A DNA stretch of 64,000 bases from an uncultured Pelagibacteraceae bacterium (lineage in GTDB: Bacteria; Pseudomonadota; Alphaproteobacteria; Pelagibacterales; Pelagibacteraceae): contig CABZAZ010000003.1 of NCBI GenBank assembly GCA_902523895.1, forward strand, positions 1 to 64,000, in the 5' to 3' direction. Positions 1 to 9,316 of the stretch are shown here, one piece after another (within the stretch, counting starts at the first letter, position 1; the number at the start of each line of letters is the position of its first letter). Under the pieces are notes generated by a model, which ran no database searches, was not told where the DNA came from, and saw only the letters and a program-made list of their open reading frames with translations. Made by a program: the position numbers and the translations under genes.

Positions 1-1580
1 AACCTTTTCTAACTGAACAATGGTTTGTTGATGCAAAAAAATTAGCAGTCAAAGCAAAAAAAATTGTTAAAACAAAAAAAACAAATTTTTTTCCAAATAA
101 CTGGTCTAAAACTTATTTTCAATGGATGAATAATATTGAGCCTTGGTGTGTCTCTAGACAGTTGTGGTGGGGTCATCAAATCCCAGCATGGTATGGACCT
201 GACAATAAAATATTTGTTGCTTTAAATGAAAAAGAAGCAATCAAGCAGGCTAAGAAATATTACAAAAAAGACGTAAAATTAGTTAGAGATCCTGACGTAT
301 TAGATACCTGGTTTTCATCTGGTTTATGGCCGTTTGCAACTTTAGGATGGCCAGATAAAAAAGATATTGTAAAGAAATTTTATCCAACCACAGTGTTAGT
401 AACTGGCTTTGATATCATTTTTTTCTGGGTTGCAAGAATGATTATGTTTGGAATGGAATTTCTAAATAAAGAACCATTCAAAGATATCTATGTTCACGCT
501 TTAGTAAGAGATGAAAAAGGACAAAAAATGTCTAAATCTAAAGGTAATGTAATTGATCCTTTAGACTTAATAGAAAAATATAGTGCAGATGCACTAAGAT
601 TTACTTTGCTTTCAATGGCGTCACCTGGAACCGATGTAAAACTTTCTGAAGATAGAGTTAAAGGCTATAGAAATTTTTTAAATAAATTGTGGAATGCAAA
701 TAATTTTTTGATCACAAATAATTGTGATTTTAACAAGACTGATAAAGTTCCTAAAACTACTTTAAATATAAATAAATGGATTTATTCTGAATTGATAGAA
801 ATAAAGGATAAAATTCAAAAAAATATAAAAGATTATCGATTTGATGAGGCAGCCAAAAATGCTTATCAATTTGCTTGGCATTCATACTGTGATTGGTATA
901 TCGAACTTTCAAAAACAATCCTTTATTCAGATGATGAGAAGTCAAAAAGAGAGGTAAAAGAGGTATCAGCTTATGTTTTTAAACAAATACTTATTATGCT
1001 TCATCCATTTATCCCATTTGTTACTGAAGAAATATGGTTAAAAAACAAGTTTGATAAATCGAATAAGAATTTCCTTATGTACAAAAACTGGCCATCAGGA
1101 AAAGTCAAAAAAGACAAATCCCAAAGGGATGTAGAGAAAATCATCAATATTATCTCAGAACTCAGATCGTTTAAAAATGAGCTAAATGTCAGTCCAGGTT
1201 CATTTGTAGATCTTTCTATGAATAAGATAGCTAAAAAAAATCGATCTTTAATGGATAATAATGAAATAATCTTAAAAAAGCTTGGTCGTATCAATAATTT
1301 TTTTGAAAAGGATCAAGATCGACCTTCTGCAACTCTTGTAATTTCAGGTGATATATTCAAGATTTATTTTGATGAAAATGTTGATCTAAATTTAATTAAA
1401 GAAAATTTGCAAAAAAGACAAACGAAATACCAAAATGAATTAGATAAGATTTCACAACGATTATCAAACAAAGGATTTGTCGATAGGGCGCCAAAAAATA
1501 TTGTTGAACAAGAAAAAACTAACTATAGTAATTTAAAAAATGATATTAAAAAAATATCTTTAACAATTGAAAGTTTATAA
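1..1580 (+). CDS. valS: Valine--tRNA ligase, C-terminal part (5' truncated by window edge)
   Basis: Charges tRNA-Val with valine in the cytoplasm. The ORF track starts at an internal ATG (126), but the same frame is open back to base 3 and reads [15 protein letters not shown], a ValRS stretch, so the true start lies upstream of the window. Visible are [18 protein letters not shown] of the catalytic core, [17 protein letters not shown], and the class I KMSKS signature in [14 protein letters not shown]. An anticodon-binding helical domain follows, and the lysine-rich last 60 residues look like the usual C-terminal coiled coil. The stop overlaps the ilvD start by one base. The family and frame are clear; only the N-terminus is missing. 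Confidence 0.96.
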   Translation, partial: PFLTEQWFVDAKKLAVKAKKIVKTKKTNFFPNNWSKTYFQWMNNIEPWCVSRQLWWGHQIPAWYGPDNKIFVALNEKEAIKQAKKYYKKDVKLVRDPDVLDTWFSSGLWPFATLGWPDKKDIVKKFYPTTVLVTGFDIIFFWVARMIMFGMEFLNKEPFKDIYVHALVRDEKGQKMSKSKGNVIDPLDLIEKYSADALRFTLLSMASPGTDVKLSEDRVKGYRNFLNKLWNANNFLITNNCDFNKTDKVPKTTLNINKWIYSELIEIKDKIQKNIKDYRFDEAAKNAYQFAWHSYCDWYIELSKTILYSDDEKSKREVKEVSAYVFKQILIMLHPFIPFVTEEIWLKNKFDKSNKNFLMYKNWPSGKVKKDKSQRDVEKIINIISELRSFKNELNVSPGSFVDLSMNKIAKKNRSLMDNNEIILKKLGRINNFFEKDQDRPSATLVISGDIFKIYFDENVDLNLIKENLQKRQTKYQNELDKISQRLSNKGFVDRAPKNIVEQEKTNYSNLKNDIKKISLTIESL

Positions 1581-3298
1581 TGCGGAAATTTAATAAGAAA
1601 AAATTACCAAGTCGACATACATCCTTAGGACCTGATAGAGCTCCTCATAGATCTTTTTATTATGCAATGGGAGAAACAGAAAAAGATGTTGCCAAACCTT
1701 TTGTAGGAGTTGTATCAACATGGAACGAGGCGGCACCTTGTAATATAGCCTTAATGAGACAAGCCCAATCTGTTAAAAAGGGTGTAAGAGCATCAGGTGG
1801 AACACCAAGAGAGTTTTGTACAATTACCGTAACAGACGGTATTGCTATGGGTCATGAGGGAATGAAATCCTCATTAATATCAAGAGAAGTTATTGCTGAT
1901 AGTGCTGAATTAACTGTAAGAGGTCATTGTTATGATGCATTAGTAGGTATTGCAGGTTGTGATAAGTCTTTACCAGGTTTGATGATGTCGATGGTTAGAT
2001 TAAACGTTCCAAGTGTATTTATATATGGTGGTTCAATATTACCAGGGAAATACAAAGGTAAAGATGTAACTGTCGTAGATGTTTTTGAAGCCGTTGGAAA
2101 ACATTCATCAGGACAAATGTCTGCAAAAGAATTAAGAAAATTAGAATTAGTTGCATGTCCAACAGCAGGAGCTTGTGGAGGACAATTTACTGCTAACACT
2201 ATGGCCTGCGTATCTGAAGCGATTGGTCTAGCACTACCTTATTCAGCTGGAACACCAGCTCCGTACGAAGAAAGAGATAAGTATGCAAAAGCAAGTGGGC
2301 GAATGGTTATGGAATTATTAGCTAAAAAAATTAAACCAAGAGATATAGTTACAAGAAAAGCTTTGGAAAATGCTGCAACAATTGTTGCTGCAACAGGTGG
2401 ATCAACCAATGCAGGTTTACATCTTCCAGCAATAGCAAATGAAGCAGGTATTAAATTTGATTTAATGGATGTTGCGAAAATATTTAAAAGAACTCCATAT
2501 CTTGCTGACTTAAAACCAGGTGGAAAATATGTTGCTAAAGATATGTGGTTAGCAGGTGGGGTACCAATGCTTTTAAAAACTCTTTATGAAGGTGGTTATA
2601 TTCATGGAGATTGTATGACCGTAACAGGTAAAACAATGAAAGAAAATTTAAAGGGAATTAAATTTAATCCCAAACAAAAAGTAATGAGATCTTTTAAAAA
2701 TCCTTTATCACCAACGGGTGGTGTAGTTGGTTTAAAGGGTAACTTAGCTCCTGAAGGAGGAATTGTTAAAATTGCAGGATTAAAGAAGTTACAATTTACT
2801 GGAAGAGCAAGATGTTTTGATAATGAAGAAAGTGCAATGAAAGCAGTTCAAAGTAGAAAATATAAAGACGGTGATGTAATTATTATCAGATATGAAGGAC
2901 CAGTTGGTGGACCAGGTATGAGAGAAATGCTTTCAACAACAGGTGCAATTTATGGTCAGGGTAAAGGAGAAAAAGTTGCTTTAATAACTGATGGAAGATT
3001 CTCTGGAGCAACTCGTGGATTTTGTGTAGGTCACGTAGGACCAGAGGCTGCATTAGGTGGACCTATCGCTCTATTAAGGAATGGAGATATTATTGATATT
3101 GATGCTAAGAAGGGAACAATTAATGTTCGGTTAACAAGAGCACAATTAGCTTCAAGAAGACGAAAATGGAAAGCTAGAAAATCTGATTTTGGATCAGGAA
3201 CTCTATGGAAATACGCACAAACTGTAGGACCTGCATATTTAGGTGCACCAACACATCCAGGTAAGAAAAACGAAGTTAGGGATTACTCAAAAATTTGA
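1580..3298 (+). CDS. ilvD: Dihydroxy-acid dehydratase
   Basis: Dehydrates 2,3-dihydroxy-isovalerate and 2,3-dihydroxy-3-methylvalerate in valine, isoleucine and leucine synthesis. The 572-residue protein has IlvD/Edd family landmarks: [31 protein letters not shown] and [16 protein letters not shown], which contain the cysteines expected to hold the Fe-S cluster, and a C-terminal GGPGMREML plus [20 protein letters not shown]. Length fits the family. The start ATG shares a base with the valS stop (TAATG), so translation is probably coupled. A sugar-acid dehydratase of the same family is the alternative, but the length and motifs favour IlvD. Confidence 0.93.
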   Translation: MRKFNKKKLPSRHTSLGPDRAPHRSFYYAMGETEKDVAKPFVGVVSTWNEAAPCNIALMRQAQSVKKGVRASGGTPREFCTITVTDGIAMGHEGMKSSLISREVIADSAELTVRGHCYDALVGIAGCDKSLPGLMMSMVRLNVPSVFIYGGSILPGKYKGKDVTVVDVFEAVGKHSSGQMSAKELRKLELVACPTAGACGGQFTANTMACVSEAIGLALPYSAGTPAPYEERDKYAKASGRMVMELLAKKIKPRDIVTRKALENAATIVAATGGSTNAGLHLPAIANEAGIKFDLMDVAKIFKRTPYLADLKPGGKYVAKDMWLAGGVPMLLKTLYEGGYIHGDCMTVTGKTMKENLKGIKFNPKQKVMRSFKNPLSPTGGVVGLKGNLAPEGGIVKIAGLKKLQFTGRARCFDNEESAMKAVQSRKYKDGDVIIIRYEGPVGGPGMREMLSTTGAIYGQGKGEKVALITDGRFSGATRGFCVGHVGPEAALGGPIALLRNGDIIDIDAKKGTINVRLTRAQLASRRRKWKARKSDFGSGTLWKYAQTVGPAYLGAPTHPGKKNEVRDYSKI

Positions 3299-4488
3299 TG
3301 AAAATTCGCCCAGTCATTTTATGTGGTGGAGCTGGAACAAGACTTTGGCCCAACGCTAAAAAACACCAAGCAAAACAATTTATAGATTTTGGTAATTGGA
3401 CTTTGTTGGGTAAAACTTTAGAGAGAGTTAAAGCATCTATATATGATGCTCCAATTATTAGTACTAATGCAAAATATTTAAAACAAGTAAAACAACACCT
3501 AAAGAAACACAAAATAAGAAAATTCAAGATAGTTTTAGAACCAGCTAAAAGAAATACCGCACCAGCTATATTAAGTACGGCATTAATAAAGGATATACCT
3601 AACGAACAACCTTTAATGTTCTTGGCCGCTGATCATTTGATAGAGAAGGTTACATTATTTAATAAAGCTATCAAGAAAAACCAAAAGAAACTTACTCATA
3701 ATAATATCATTATCTTTGGAATTAAACCTACAATGCCTTCAAGTGAGTTTGGCTATTTTTTAACAAAAAATACTAAAGTAACTAGATTTATAGAAAAACC
3801 AAAAGAGGCTAAAGCTAAACAAATAATTAGTAAAAAAGGTTATTGGAATTCTGGAATGTTTTATCTGAGAAAAGACTCGATCATTAATAATTTTAAGAAA
3901 TACCAACCAAATATTTACCGAAACTGCAATAACGCTTTAATAAAAGCAAAATATAAAAGTAACGTGTACTATTTAAACAAACAAGCATTCACTAAAGCAA
4001 CAGCTAAGTCTTTTGACTATGCAATTCTAGAAAAAACTAAAGATATAAATGCTATCAAGTTGGATATTCCTTGGTCTGATTTAGGATCTTGGAAAGAAAT
4101 CTGTAAGATGTACGGAAGAAATAAGAAACATTATTATAAAAAGAAAAATGTGTTCCATAGACCTTGGGGTAGTTATGTTAATTTATTTAATGGTAAAGAA
4201 TTCTTGATAAAAGAACTATATGTAAAACCTAAAGGTATATTAAGTCTTCAGAAACATCATCATAGAGCTGAACACTGGGTAGTAACCCAAGGTAAACCTA
4301 AAATTACGTTAAATAAAAAATATTTTACCATGAAACCTGATGAAACTATTTTTATACCATTAGGTGCAATCCATAGAATAGAAAACCCATATAAAAAACC
4401 AGTAAAAATAATTGAGGCACAAGTAGGCTCAATTTTAAAAGAAACTGATATAGTCAGATACCAAGATGTTTATGGAAGAGTAAAATAA
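3298..4488 (+). CDS. manC: Mannose-1-phosphate guanylyltransferase (ManC/AlgA type)
   Basis: Makes GDP-mannose from mannose-1-phosphate and GTP for surface polysaccharide. The N-terminus carries the nucleotidyltransferase signature RPVILCGGAGTRLWP, followed by EPAKRNTAPA and FIEKP. The last ~110 residues form a cupin domain (RPWGSY, LSLQKHHHRAEHW) of the kind fused in ManC/AlgA proteins. At 396 residues it is shorter than the usual ~470. The ORF track begins at TTG 3295, but ATG 3298 overlaps the ilvD stop (TGATG) and is the better start. Third gene of the valS-ilvD-manC run; a convergent gene ends immediately after it. Confidence 0.9.
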   Translation: MKIRPVILCGGAGTRLWPNAKKHQAKQFIDFGNWTLLGKTLERVKASIYDAPIISTNAKYLKQVKQHLKKHKIRKFKIVLEPAKRNTAPAILSTALIKDIPNEQPLMFLAADHLIEKVTLFNKAIKKNQKKLTHNNIIIFGIKPTMPSSEFGYFLTKNTKVTRFIEKPKEAKAKQIISKKGYWNSGMFYLRKDSIINNFKKYQPNIYRNCNNALIKAKYKSNVYYLNKQAFTKATAKSFDYAILEKTKDINAIKLDIPWSDLGSWKEICKMYGRNKKHYYKKKNVFHRPWGSYVNLFNGKEFLIKELYVKPKGILSLQKHHHRAEHWVVTQGKPKITLNKKYFTMKPDETIFIPLGAIHRIENPYKKPVKIIEAQVGSILKETDIVRYQDVYGRVK

Positions 4489-5373
4489 TTATTTTACAAG
4501 AAAATTCACTTTTTTATTTGATAGATTTAAATGAATTTTTTTATGTGAGCCAAAATTATCTCCATCAATTTGAACAGGCATCAAATCATTTCCGTCAATT
4601 GTAATGTTTTGTGCATAAGTAGTAATAACATTTTTATTTTTACTTAAATCACCATTAAGAATTATTAAAAATATTGAATATAATAAACTAATCCTAGTCA
4701 AATCTTTAAATATATAGGTGACTAATTTATCTTCAAAAATATTTGTTTTATTTATTTTATGATGTCCAGCGTAATATTTGGTATTTGAAGATAATATCCA
4801 GTCTGCTTGATAAAATTGATCATCAAAAGTGACATTTAATTTTTTATTATTCATAAACAAGAAATATTGAAAACCTTTGATACCAAATATAATTTTACCT
4901 AGAAACTTTTTAATTTTTGAATTAATTGAATGAACAATTTTTGCATCCCATCCTATACCAGCCATTAAAAAGAAATAATTCTCGTTAATTTTTACAAGAT
5001 TAGAGGATTTATAATTATTAGAAACCAATATATTGACTATATCATCAACTTTTTTATTCATTGATAATTCAGCTTGAAGCAAATTAGCAGTACCAGCAGG
5101 AATATAACCTATGGCAAAATCGTCTTTAAAATTAAAATTATTTTTAATTAATTCATTAATTGCAAAAGAAACTGAACCATCACCGCCAGCTACTATTAGT
5201 CGATCATAATTTTTTTGATTAAAATTTTTGAAAATTTTCTTAGCTTGATTTATTGTTTTAGTCTCAAAGTAGTCTACAGAAATATTCTCTTTTAACTTAG
5301 ATAAAATCCTATTTATGAATTTAGATTTTCTTCCAGAGGAAGAATTCAAATTATAAATCAAACAACATAACAT
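4489..5373 (-). CDS. Diacylglycerol/lipid kinase (YegS/DagK-like)
   Basis: Predicted ATP-dependent lipid kinase, probably phosphorylating diacylglycerol to phosphatidate at the inner membrane. VAGGDGSVSFAINEL is the GGDG nucleotide-binding loop, GYIPAGTANLLQAEL is the second conserved catalytic-domain motif, and VQIDGDNFGSH near the end matches the family's C-terminal DGE-like motif. At 294 residues it is a normal single-domain member. AAGGATTAATTATG gives a clear ribosome site at the chosen start. It is transcribed away from plcP-agt, with a Pho-box-like repeat between them, so it could recycle diacylglycerol released by PlcP. The exact substrate (diacylglycerol, sphingoid or glycolipid) is not shown by sequence. 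Confidence 0.82.
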   Translation of the reverse strand: MLCCLIYNLNSSSGRKSKFINRILSKLKENISVDYFETKTINQAKKIFKNFNQKNYDRLIVAGGDGSVSFAINELIKNNFNFKDDFAIGYIPAGTANLLQAELSMNKKVDDIVNILVSNNYKSSNLVKINENYFFLMAGIGWDAKIVHSINSKIKKFLGKIIFGIKGFQYFLFMNNKKLNVTFDDQFYQADWILSSNTKYYAGHHKINKTNIFEDKLVTYIFKDLTRISLLYSIFLIILNGDLSKNKNVITTYAQNITIDGNDLMPVQIDGDNFGSHKKIHLNLSNKKVNFLVK

Positions 5374-5391
5374 AATTAATCCTTAAAAAAT

Positions 5392-5409
5392 TTTTAACAA
5401 ATTTGTAAC
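5392..5409 (+). promoter_or_regulatory. Candidate Pho box upstream of plcP-agt
   Basis: TTTTAAC and TTGTAAC lie in direct repeat with an 11-bp period, the geometry of PhoB-binding half-sites. The same arrangement occurs before pstS and before the arsC operon. The site is in the 98-base gap between the divergent lipid kinase and plcP and is oriented towards plcP. Binding is inferred; A+T-rich background makes single half-sites weak evidence. Confidence 0.6.
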
Positions 5410-5471
5410 ATTTAAATGAAATAAGAAATACATGATTCGTGTTACAGTTGTATTAAAATATAGGTTTTTAA

Positions 5472-6284
5472 ATGCCTAATTTACTTAAATATAAAAGTAT
5501 ATTTATTTCTGATGTTCATTTAGGTACCAAGGGTTGTCAGGCAAAAAAACTTTTAGAGTTTTTTAAAAACTCAAGATCCGAAAATCTTTATCTTGTAGGG
5601 GACATTATAGATATCTGGGAAATGCAAAAAAGCTTTTTTTGGCCTCAAGAACATAATGATGTAATCCAAAAAATTTTAAGAAAAGCTAGGCATGGTACTA
5701 AAGTTTTCTACATTATGGGTAATCATGACGAAATGTTAAGAAAATTTATTCCAATGCATTTTGGTGACATCCATATGGTTAATAGAGTTATTCATGAAAC
5801 AAATGCAGGAAAAAAATATGTTGTTGTTCATGGTGATGCTTGGGATGGTGTTATGAAACATGCTAAATGGTTATCTAAACTTGGATCAATAGCCTATAAT
5901 TTACTATTAAAATTAAATGTAATAATTAATTTTTTTAGAAGATTGAGAGGAAAAGAATATTGGTCTCTTGCAAAATTTTTAAAGTATAAAGTCAAAAATG
6001 CAGTTAAATATATTGGTGAATATGAAAAAACACTTTCAGATTATGCAAAAAGAAAAAAATTTGATGGAATTATTTGTGGCCACATCCATCATGCTGAGGA
6101 TAGAGATTTTAATGGGGTCAATTATTTAAATTGTGGAGACTGGGTTGAGTCCTGCACTGCATTAGCCGAAAATTATGATGGTAGTTTTGAAATATTATAT
6201 TGGGACAAAATAAGAGAACAATATTTAGACGATAAAGAAAAAATTGAACCATTTAAAACTGAAGAATTAAAAAAAGCTTCATAA
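5472..6284 (+). CDS. plcP: PlcP-type metallophosphoesterase (phospholipase C), COG2908 family
   Basis: A 270-residue calcineurin-like phosphoesterase with the metal-binding motifs in order: ISDVHLG (D14, H16), VGDIIDIW (D44), MGNHDE (N84, H85), VVHGD (H120) and ICGHIHH (H204, H206). The family is often labelled UDP-2,3-diacylglucosamine hydrolase (LpxH). The immediate downstream Agt-type glycosyltransferase, the phoR-pst neighbours and the upstream Pho-box repeat match the plcP-agt pair known from Sinorhizobium and SAR11. There the enzyme removes phospholipid head groups under phosphate starvation, leaving diacylglycerol. The family is certain, PlcP rather than LpxH is an inference from context. 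It ends 3 bases before agt. Confidence 0.82.
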   Translation: MPNLLKYKSIFISDVHLGTKGCQAKKLLEFFKNSRSENLYLVGDIIDIWEMQKSFFWPQEHNDVIQKILRKARHGTKVFYIMGNHDEMLRKFIPMHFGDIHMVNRVIHETNAGKKYVVVHGDAWDGVMKHAKWLSKLGSIAYNLLLKLNVIINFFRRLRGKEYWSLAKFLKYKVKNAVKYIGEYEKTLSDYAKRKKFDGIICGHIHHAEDRDFNGVNYLNCGDWVESCTALAENYDGSFEILYWDKIREQYLDDKEKIEPFKTEELKKAS

Positions 6285-6287
6285 TTA

Positions 6288-7295
6288 ATGAAAATTTTAA
6301 TTGCTACAGATGCATATTTTCCCCAAGTAAATGGTGTTGTAAGAACCTTACATGAAACAGGCAATATATTAAAAGAACAAGGTCATAGAATAGAATATAT
6401 TACACCTGACTTATTTTTTACTTTTCCGATGCCGAAATATAATGAAATTAGGTTGTCTATAAATGTATGGCCCAGAGTTGGTAGTTTAATAAAGAAAATC
6501 AATCCAGATGCAATTCATATCGCTACCGAAGGCCCGATAGGCACTATGGCAAGAAGATATTGTTTAAAAAATAATCTAAAGTTTACTACGAGTTTCCATA
6601 CAAGATTTGATAAATATCTAAAACTTTACTTTCCTATTATACCAGCAAAATGGGCTGAAAAATTCTTAGCAAATTTTCATAATAAGGCTGAGAGAATTTT
6701 AGTAACTACAGAGTCTATGAGAAAAGAATTAATCGATATAGGTATAGATGACAATAAAATGATTACTTGGACTAGAGGAGGAAATCATGGAGCTTTTAAG
6801 AACCCTAAAAAAATTGATTTACCTCATAAAAGACCTATTTGGATTTATGTTGGAAGAGTTGCAGTTGAAAAAAATATAAGAGCTTTCTTAGAATGTGATT
6901 TAGAAGGTACAAAGATAATTATAGGAAAAGGACCTGATTTAAAAAAATTGAAAAAAGAATTCCCTAAAGATATTTTTTTAGGAGAAAAAACAAATGGTGA
7001 ATTAGCATCACATTTTGCATCCTCTGATGTTTTTGTTTTCCCAAGTAAAACAGATACATTTGGAATTGTAGTTACAGAAGCTTTAAATTGTGGAACACCT
7101 GTTGCTGCGTATCCTGTTCCAGGTCCTAAAGATATATTTGAAGGATCCAAAATAAATTGTTTAGATGATGATCTTAAAGTATCAGCACATAAAGCTTTGA
7201 AAGTTAATAGAAATGATTGTCTTGAATTTGCAAAAAAATTCACTTGGGAAGAAACAGCAAAAATATTTTTTAACAATATTTCACCAAATCATTAG
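6288..7295 (+). CDS. agt: GT4 glycosyltransferase, probable glycolipid synthase Agt
   Basis: Predicted to transfer a sugar from a nucleotide donor to diacylglycerol, forming phosphorus-free glycolipids. The 335-residue protein has the GT-B/GT4 layout: N-terminal ATDAYFPQVNGVVRT, TEGPIGTMAR, TSFHTRFDKYL, then IYVGRVAVEKN at the domain junction and DVFVFPSKTDTFGIVVTEAL in the donor-binding half. It follows plcP by 3 bases and precedes phoR by 65, the arrangement of the phosphate-starvation lipid-remodelling pair. Other MgtA-like mannosyl- or glucosyltransferases look similar, so the sugar donor is unresolved. Confidence 0.83.
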   Translation: MKILIATDAYFPQVNGVVRTLHETGNILKEQGHRIEYITPDLFFTFPMPKYNEIRLSINVWPRVGSLIKKINPDAIHIATEGPIGTMARRYCLKNNLKFTTSFHTRFDKYLKLYFPIIPAKWAEKFLANFHNKAERILVTTESMRKELIDIGIDDNKMITWTRGGNHGAFKNPKKIDLPHKRPIWIYVGRVAVEKNIRAFLECDLEGTKIIIGKGPDLKKLKKEFPKDIFLGEKTNGELASHFASSDVFVFPSKTDTFGIVVTEALNCGTPVAAYPVPGPKDIFEGSKINCLDDDLKVSAHKALKVNRNDCLEFAKKFTWEETAKIFFNNISPNH

Positions 7296-7360
7296 TTAAT
7301 TTTTCCTTAATTTATTTGCATTAAAAAGTGTAATGATGCAAAATTAAGCCATCTAAATTT

Positions 7361-8503
7361 ATGGAATATTTCGTCATTCTACTTATAGTTGTGATAGTTT
7401 ATCTTCTCTATTTACTTAATCAAAAAAAAAATAAATCAATAAATACCGCTACAATAGTTAATAAAAGAGAAGAAAAAACAAAAAGAGTAATTATTGATGA
7501 GCTTGAAGATCAATTTTTTGCATTAAATAAATTTAACATAATTAAATATGCCAATCCAAGTGCATTAAAAAGATTTGGAAGTAATTTAATTGATAAAAAC
7601 ATATCTTCTATAATTCGAAAACCAGAATTAATAGAAAATATTGAAAAAGCTATCGTAGAAAATAAAACAAAAAATATCGATGTTGAAATAGACCTCCCAT
7701 CATATCAATTCTATAAAATTTATATTATTCCTGGCCCAACTCATTTGTTTACTGAACCAGACTCTGTTGTGTTATTTTTAAAAGATTTTACTGAAATTAC
7801 AAAAGCACAAAAATTTAAAACTGATTTTGTAGCAAATGTAAGCCATGAATTAAGAACACCTTTAATGGCAATCAAAGGATCACTAGAAACAATTGAGGGC
7901 CCAGCGTCTGATGATGAAAAGGCTAAAAAAAAATTTATGAAAATTTTGTCTGAACAATCAACAAGGATGGAAAGTTTAATTAATGATCTATTAATTCTTA
8001 CACGGATTGAACTTGATGAACATATAAGACCTACTTCAATAGTAAATATTAATGAACTCTTTGAAACTATTATTAGTAATTTTGAAATTGTTTTAAAAAA
8101 GAAAAATATAACTGTTAAAAATCAATTAACAAATACATCAATTGTTATAGGTGATGAAAAAAGATTAAATACAGTTTTTTCTAATCTTTTGGATAATTCA
8201 ATAAAATATTCTCCAGAAAATAAAAATATATATATTTCTAAAAATGAAAATAGTAACAAACTATTAGAAAAGAATATAATGATTAGTATTAAAGATGAAG
8301 GTTATGGCATTCCCCATGAACACATTTCGCGTGTTACAGAAAGATTTTACAGGGTTGACACAGAACAAAGTAAAAAAGTTGGTGGAACTGGTTTAGGATT
8401 AGCTATTGTTAAACACATAATTACCCAACACAGAGGTGATTTTGAGATTCTTTCAGAGGTTGGTAAAGGTACTGAAATTAGAATATATTTGCCTTCGAAA
8501 TAA
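7361..8503 (+). CDS. phoR: Phosphate-regulon sensor histidine kinase
   Basis: Membrane-bound sensor kinase that phosphorylates PhoB when phosphate is scarce. Of 380 residues, 1-20 form a single membrane helix, about 45-145 are PAS-like, and DFVANVSHELRTPLMAIKG is the dimerisation box with phospho-acceptor H162. The ATPase domain shows the N box NTVFSNLLDNSIKYSP, G1 DEGYGIP with an F-box ERFYRVD, and G2 GGTGLGLAIVKHI. There is no large periplasmic domain, as in PhoR proteins that sense through Pst/PhoU. It lies between agt and the pst genes while its partner phoB closes the operon. A weak lone half-site (GTGTAAT, 7329) precedes it. Confidence 0.93.
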   Translation: MEYFVILLIVVIVYLLYLLNQKKNKSINTATIVNKREEKTKRVIIDELEDQFFALNKFNIIKYANPSALKRFGSNLIDKNISSIIRKPELIENIEKAIVENKTKNIDVEIDLPSYQFYKIYIIPGPTHLFTEPDSVVLFLKDFTEITKAQKFKTDFVANVSHELRTPLMAIKGSLETIEGPASDDEKAKKKFMKILSEQSTRMESLINDLLILTRIELDEHIRPTSIVNINELFETIISNFEIVLKKKNITVKNQLTNTSIVIGDEKRLNTVFSNLLDNSIKYSPENKNIYISKNENSNKLLEKNIMISIKDEGYGIPHEHISRVTERFYRVDTEQSKKVGGTGLGLAIVKHIITQHRGDFEILSEVGKGTEIRIYLPSK

Positions 8504-8546
8504 AGATTTAAAAAAAACTTCATTTTATAACCCTTATTTGAGAAAA

Positions 8547-8564
8547 CTTTAACATTTCTTTGAT
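8547..8564 (+). promoter_or_regulatory. Weak candidate Pho box before the unknown secreted-protein gene
   Basis: CTTTAAC and CTTTGAT are spaced 11 bp apart in the 95-base gap after phoR, followed by GTGTATAGAT, which resembles an extended -10 element. The second half-site is poor, so this is a tentative site supported mainly by its place in the phosphorus cluster. Confidence 0.35.
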
Positions 8565-8598
8565 TGATTCGTGTATAGATTTTATTTAAGTTTTTATA

Positions 8599-9207
8599 AT
8601 GATTAAAATACTCAAAAATATTTTAATATTTTTTTATTTAATCTTGTTTTTCACAACTAGTGTATATTCAAAAGACCTGTCTACTCTTTTACGTACTCAG
8701 CAATTAACAGTTTTTGACATAGGTATTTTTAGATTAGAAGAGGACTTAAAGAGTTCTTATCCTGCTGTAAAGAAACATAAAGATGTGCCTTATGAAGATA
8801 TATATATGGATGTTGTCAGTTCCTATTGGAGAAATACAGTAGATTTAATTGTTTCAATCCCAGTAAATGAAAATTTAAAAAAAGAGAATTATATGTCAGA
8901 CTCATTTAGATGTAGAAATATATTTAATTCAGTAAGAGATCATTTGTTAAGAAACGAAAATTTAAGTAATTATAGGTTTACTATGGCAACTAGTTATTTA
9001 ACATCTGTTTTTTCTACTCCAAGCACATGGCCAAGATGGCGATACGATCAAAGCGTCTTAGAAGAATTAGTTAATTTAGTAAAACTTGAAGTTATTTTGA
9101 GACCTACAACTGAGCTTGCTTTTAAAGATAAAGTTAACCCCGTTTCTTGTAAAGGTGGTTTAGAAACAGAAAATGATGAGATTATAATCTCAATGAAATA
9201 CAACTAA
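8599..9207 (+). CDS. Unrecognised secreted protein between phoR and pstS
   Basis: I do not recognise this 202-residue protein. Residues 1-24 (lysines, then a hydrophobic run ending TSVYS) form a good signal peptide, so it is probably periplasmic. The mature part has two cysteines (SFRCRN and VSCKGG) that could form a disulphide, and a Trp/Arg-rich patch TWPRWRYDQ. No lipobox, membrane anchor or catalytic motif is visible. It has its own 95-base upstream gap with a weak Pho-box-like repeat and a Pho box directly downstream of it, before pstS. The position suggests a phosphate-related role such as a binding, scavenging or regulatory partner, but function is unknown. Confidence 0.8.
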   Translation: MIKILKNILIFFYLILFFTTSVYSKDLSTLLRTQQLTVFDIGIFRLEEDLKSSYPAVKKHKDVPYEDIYMDVVSSYWRNTVDLIVSIPVNENLKKENYMSDSFRCRNIFNSVRDHLLRNENLSNYRFTMATSYLTSVFSTPSTWPRWRYDQSVLEELVNLVKLEVILRPTTELAFKDKVNPVSCKGGLETENDEIIISMKYN

Positions 9208-9217
9208 AAAGTTATCT

Positions 9218-9246
9218 TTTTAACAAAAGTGTAACAATTCTGTAAT
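9218..9246 (+). promoter_or_regulatory. Pho box before pstS: three half-sites at 11-bp period
   Basis: TTTTAAC, GTGTAAC and CTGTAAT begin at 9218, 9229 and 9240, exactly 11 bp apart in direct repeat. This matches the spacing of PhoB half-sites, with TGTAAC in place of the enterobacterial TGTCAT. TTTATA at 9264-9269 could be the -10 element, with PhoB replacing a -35 contact. The best such site in the window, in front of the gene most expected to be Pho-controlled. Confidence 0.75.
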
Positions 9247-9316
9247 ATTAAAGATTCAATTAATTTATACGAGTCTGTCATCTTTATATTAATTAATAAC
9301 GAAAGGATTAAAGATA

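Noticed and set aside
7318-7342. GTGTAAT and a loose GCATTA/TAATGATGC dyad before phoR
   Set aside because: No second half-site at 11 bp and the dyad is imperfect; not enough to call an operator.
9275-9281. CTGTCAT, identical to an E. coli Pho half-site, before pstS
   Set aside because: It is single and not in 11-bp phase with a partner; it lies downstream of the likely -10 element.
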